Shown here in pieces: positions 62,785 through 64,000 of a stretch of DNA of 64,000 nt. The stretch is taken from the NCBI RefSeq assembly GCF_000243115.2, contig NZ_CP007035.1, positions 372,001 to 436,000 on the forward strand. Direction: 5' to 3'. The number at the start of each line of letters is the position of its first letter. The first letter of the stretch is position 1. A program made the translations under genes and the position numbers. The notes beneath the pieces were generated by a model. The model searched no databases and had not been told where the DNA came from. It saw only the letters and a list, made by a program, of their open reading frames with translations. The DNA is from Niabella soli DSM 19437. Its GTDB lineage: Bacteria; Bacteroidota; Bacteroidia; Chitinophagales; Chitinophagaceae.

Positions 62785-63822
62785 TTATTGACCTTGTGGC
62801 CCGTTAACCAATGGGATCACTTTTGTACCGATCAGTTCTATTGATCGGTACACCTGTTCATGGGTAAGCCCGGGATTATCCATCTGGAAGGTGAACCTGG
62901 AAATGCCCCCTAATGCTTCGCTGTGGCGCAGGATCTTTGTTGCTACCTCTCCGGGATCGCCTACGACATAGGCCCCGGTTGGCCCGGCCTGCGCTTCAAA
63001 TTGCGCGCGTGTGGGTACCGCCCAGCCCCGTTCCTTGCCGATCTTTCCCATCATTTGCTGGTATCCCGGGAAATACGCGTCCTTTGCCTGCTGCGTGGTT
63101 TCAGCTACATAGCCCAGGAAGTGCAATCCTACTTTTAGCTTTTCACGCGGGTGGCCGGCTTTTTTACCTGCCTCATAATACAGGTCGATCAAAGGACGGA
63201 AATTACGCGTCTCCCCGCCGATAACCGCTACCATCAGCGGCAGGCCCAGCATGCCGGCCCGCACAAAAGATTGCGGTGTTCCGCCAACGCCGATCCACAC
63301 AGGAAGAGATCCCTGGTAGGGCCGCGGGTAGATAGGCTGCTCCTGCAGTGCAGGGCGGAACCGGCCTTTCCAGGTTACTGTTTCCTGATCCCGGATGGCC
63401 AGCAGCAATTCGATCTTTTCGGCGAAGAGCGCATCATAATCGTCCAGATTCAACCCGAATAAAGGGTATGCATCTACAAAAGATCCCCTGCCGGCTACGA
63501 TCTCCGCACGGCCTTTGGAGATCAGATCCAACGTGGCGTATTCCTGGAACACCCGCACCGGATCCGCCGCACTTAATACCGTGACGGCGCTCGTCAGGCG
63601 TATGTTTTTAGTACGGGCAGCGGCGGCGGCCAGGATCACCGCAGGCGCTTCATCCAAAAACTCTTTGCGATGATGTTCGCCCAGTCCAAAGACATGCAAT
63701 CCAGACCGGTCGGCAAACTCGATCTTTGCCAATAATGCCTCCATGGCCTGCAGGCTCTCCCCGGGGCGCAGCGGACCATCATAGGCCCCGGTTGCAATAA
63801 AACTATCTATTCCTATTTCCAT
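62785..63822 (-). CDS. Luciferase-like (LLM) flavin-dependent oxidoreductase
   Basis: A 345-residue TIM-barrel protein using FMN or F420. LLM features are FADRSGLHVFGLGEHHRKEF, IRLTSAVTVLSAADPVRVFQ, GRAEIVAGRGSFVDAYPLFG and SLPVWIGVGGTPQSFVRAGM. The substrate is unknown; such stand-alone proteins oxidise alkanes, sulfonates or aldehydes, or are only named by the fold. It has no signal peptide. The stretch to the right edge (63823-64000) has no gene. Confidence 0.88.
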   Translation of the reverse strand: MEIGIDSFIATGAYDGPLRPGESLQAMEALLAKIEFADRSGLHVFGLGEHHRKEFLDEAPAVILAAAAARTKNIRLTSAVTVLSAADPVRVFQEYATLDLISKGRAEIVAGRGSFVDAYPLFGLNLDDYDALFAEKIELLLAIRDQETVTWKGRFRPALQEQPIYPRPYQGSLPVWIGVGGTPQSFVRAGMLGLPLMVAVIGGETRNFRPLIDLYYEAGKKAGHPREKLKVGLHFLGYVAETTQQAKDAYFPGYQQMMGKIGKERGWAVPTRAQFEAQAGPTGAYVVGDPGEVATKILRHSEALGGISRFTFQMDNPGLTHEQVYRSIELIGTKVIPLVNGPQGQ

Positions 63823-64000
63823 GATTTTTTAAATTGTAAAAACGCCGGATCCGGTTTGTTCCCCTCCCGTTACTGCGTCTTTGTCTTGTCAATTTAAATC
63901 ATAATGATCATTTTAAAAAGAATAATATGCAAAACGGTAGATTGTGGTAGCCTACCTTTAGTCTATCGCATTCGCAGCGTTCGTTGTATTCAATACTTGC

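Overview
The window comes from a member of the phylum Bacteroidota, probably the order Chitinophagales (family Chitinophagaceae is my guess). The evidence is a SusC/SusD pair, TonB-dependent receptors, -7 boxes of the form TAnnTTTG ahead of several genes, almost no Shine-Dalgarno sequences, a signal peptidase I with an extra N-terminal membrane domain, and an rml-lepA-ispD-dnaG gene set of Bacteroidota type. There is no rRNA, CRISPR array, phage or insertion sequence. One tRNA is present, the initiator tRNA-fMet.

Layout. 1-2496: a cut-off SSS-family sodium symporter and a myo-inositol oxygenase, probably an inositol uptake and oxidation pair. 2825-12018: housekeeping and envelope genes (lepA, ispD, a kinase-like phosphotransferase, an EthD-like lipoprotein, rfbBCA for dTDP-sugar synthesis, dnaG), separated by small dispersed intergenic repeats. 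12148-14415: a rifamycin ADP-ribosyltransferase, two small exported cysteine-rich proteins and a MORN/TPR protein. 14542-20883: a GMC oxidoreductase with its Tat-exported small subunit, a DUF4230 protein and two tandem Tat-exported Gfo/Idh/MocA dehydrogenases, which together suggest oxidative sugar chemistry in the periplasm. 21070-23485: a TonB-dependent receptor under a TPP riboswitch, so probably a thiamine receptor. 23791-23929: a compact initiator tRNA gene with promoter and terminator. 23997-30540: a truncated lipoprotein remnant, a YncE-like beta-propeller, signal peptidase I, a subtilase and an ALDH7-type aldehyde dehydrogenase. 30923-33811: a YtrA-type GntR/ABC operon with a probable operator.

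33946-56622 is a glucurono(arabino)xylan utilisation region of about 22.7 kb. It encodes GH10 xylanase, GH67 alpha-glucuronidase, GH3 and GH43 xylosidase-type enzymes, a GH2 enzyme, a SGNH/sialate-type acetylesterase, SusC/SusD, a GPH-family sugar symporter, xylose isomerase, xylulokinase and a LacI-family regulator. A 16-bp palindrome, ATGTAATCGATTACAT, or a variant of it, lies ahead of three transcription units (xylA, susC and the GH67 operon). In each case it is 9-10 bp upstream of a TATn-type -7 box. I infer that the LacI protein is the local xylan/xylose regulator, in place of the hybrid two-component or ECF-sigma control common in such loci.

56675-63822: a SnoaL-like protein, a large putative glycoside hydrolase I cannot place in a family, a cluster of three small RNA-binding or cold-shock-like genes with a long-leader promoter, a CPA1 Na+/H+ antiporter and a luciferase-like monooxygenase.
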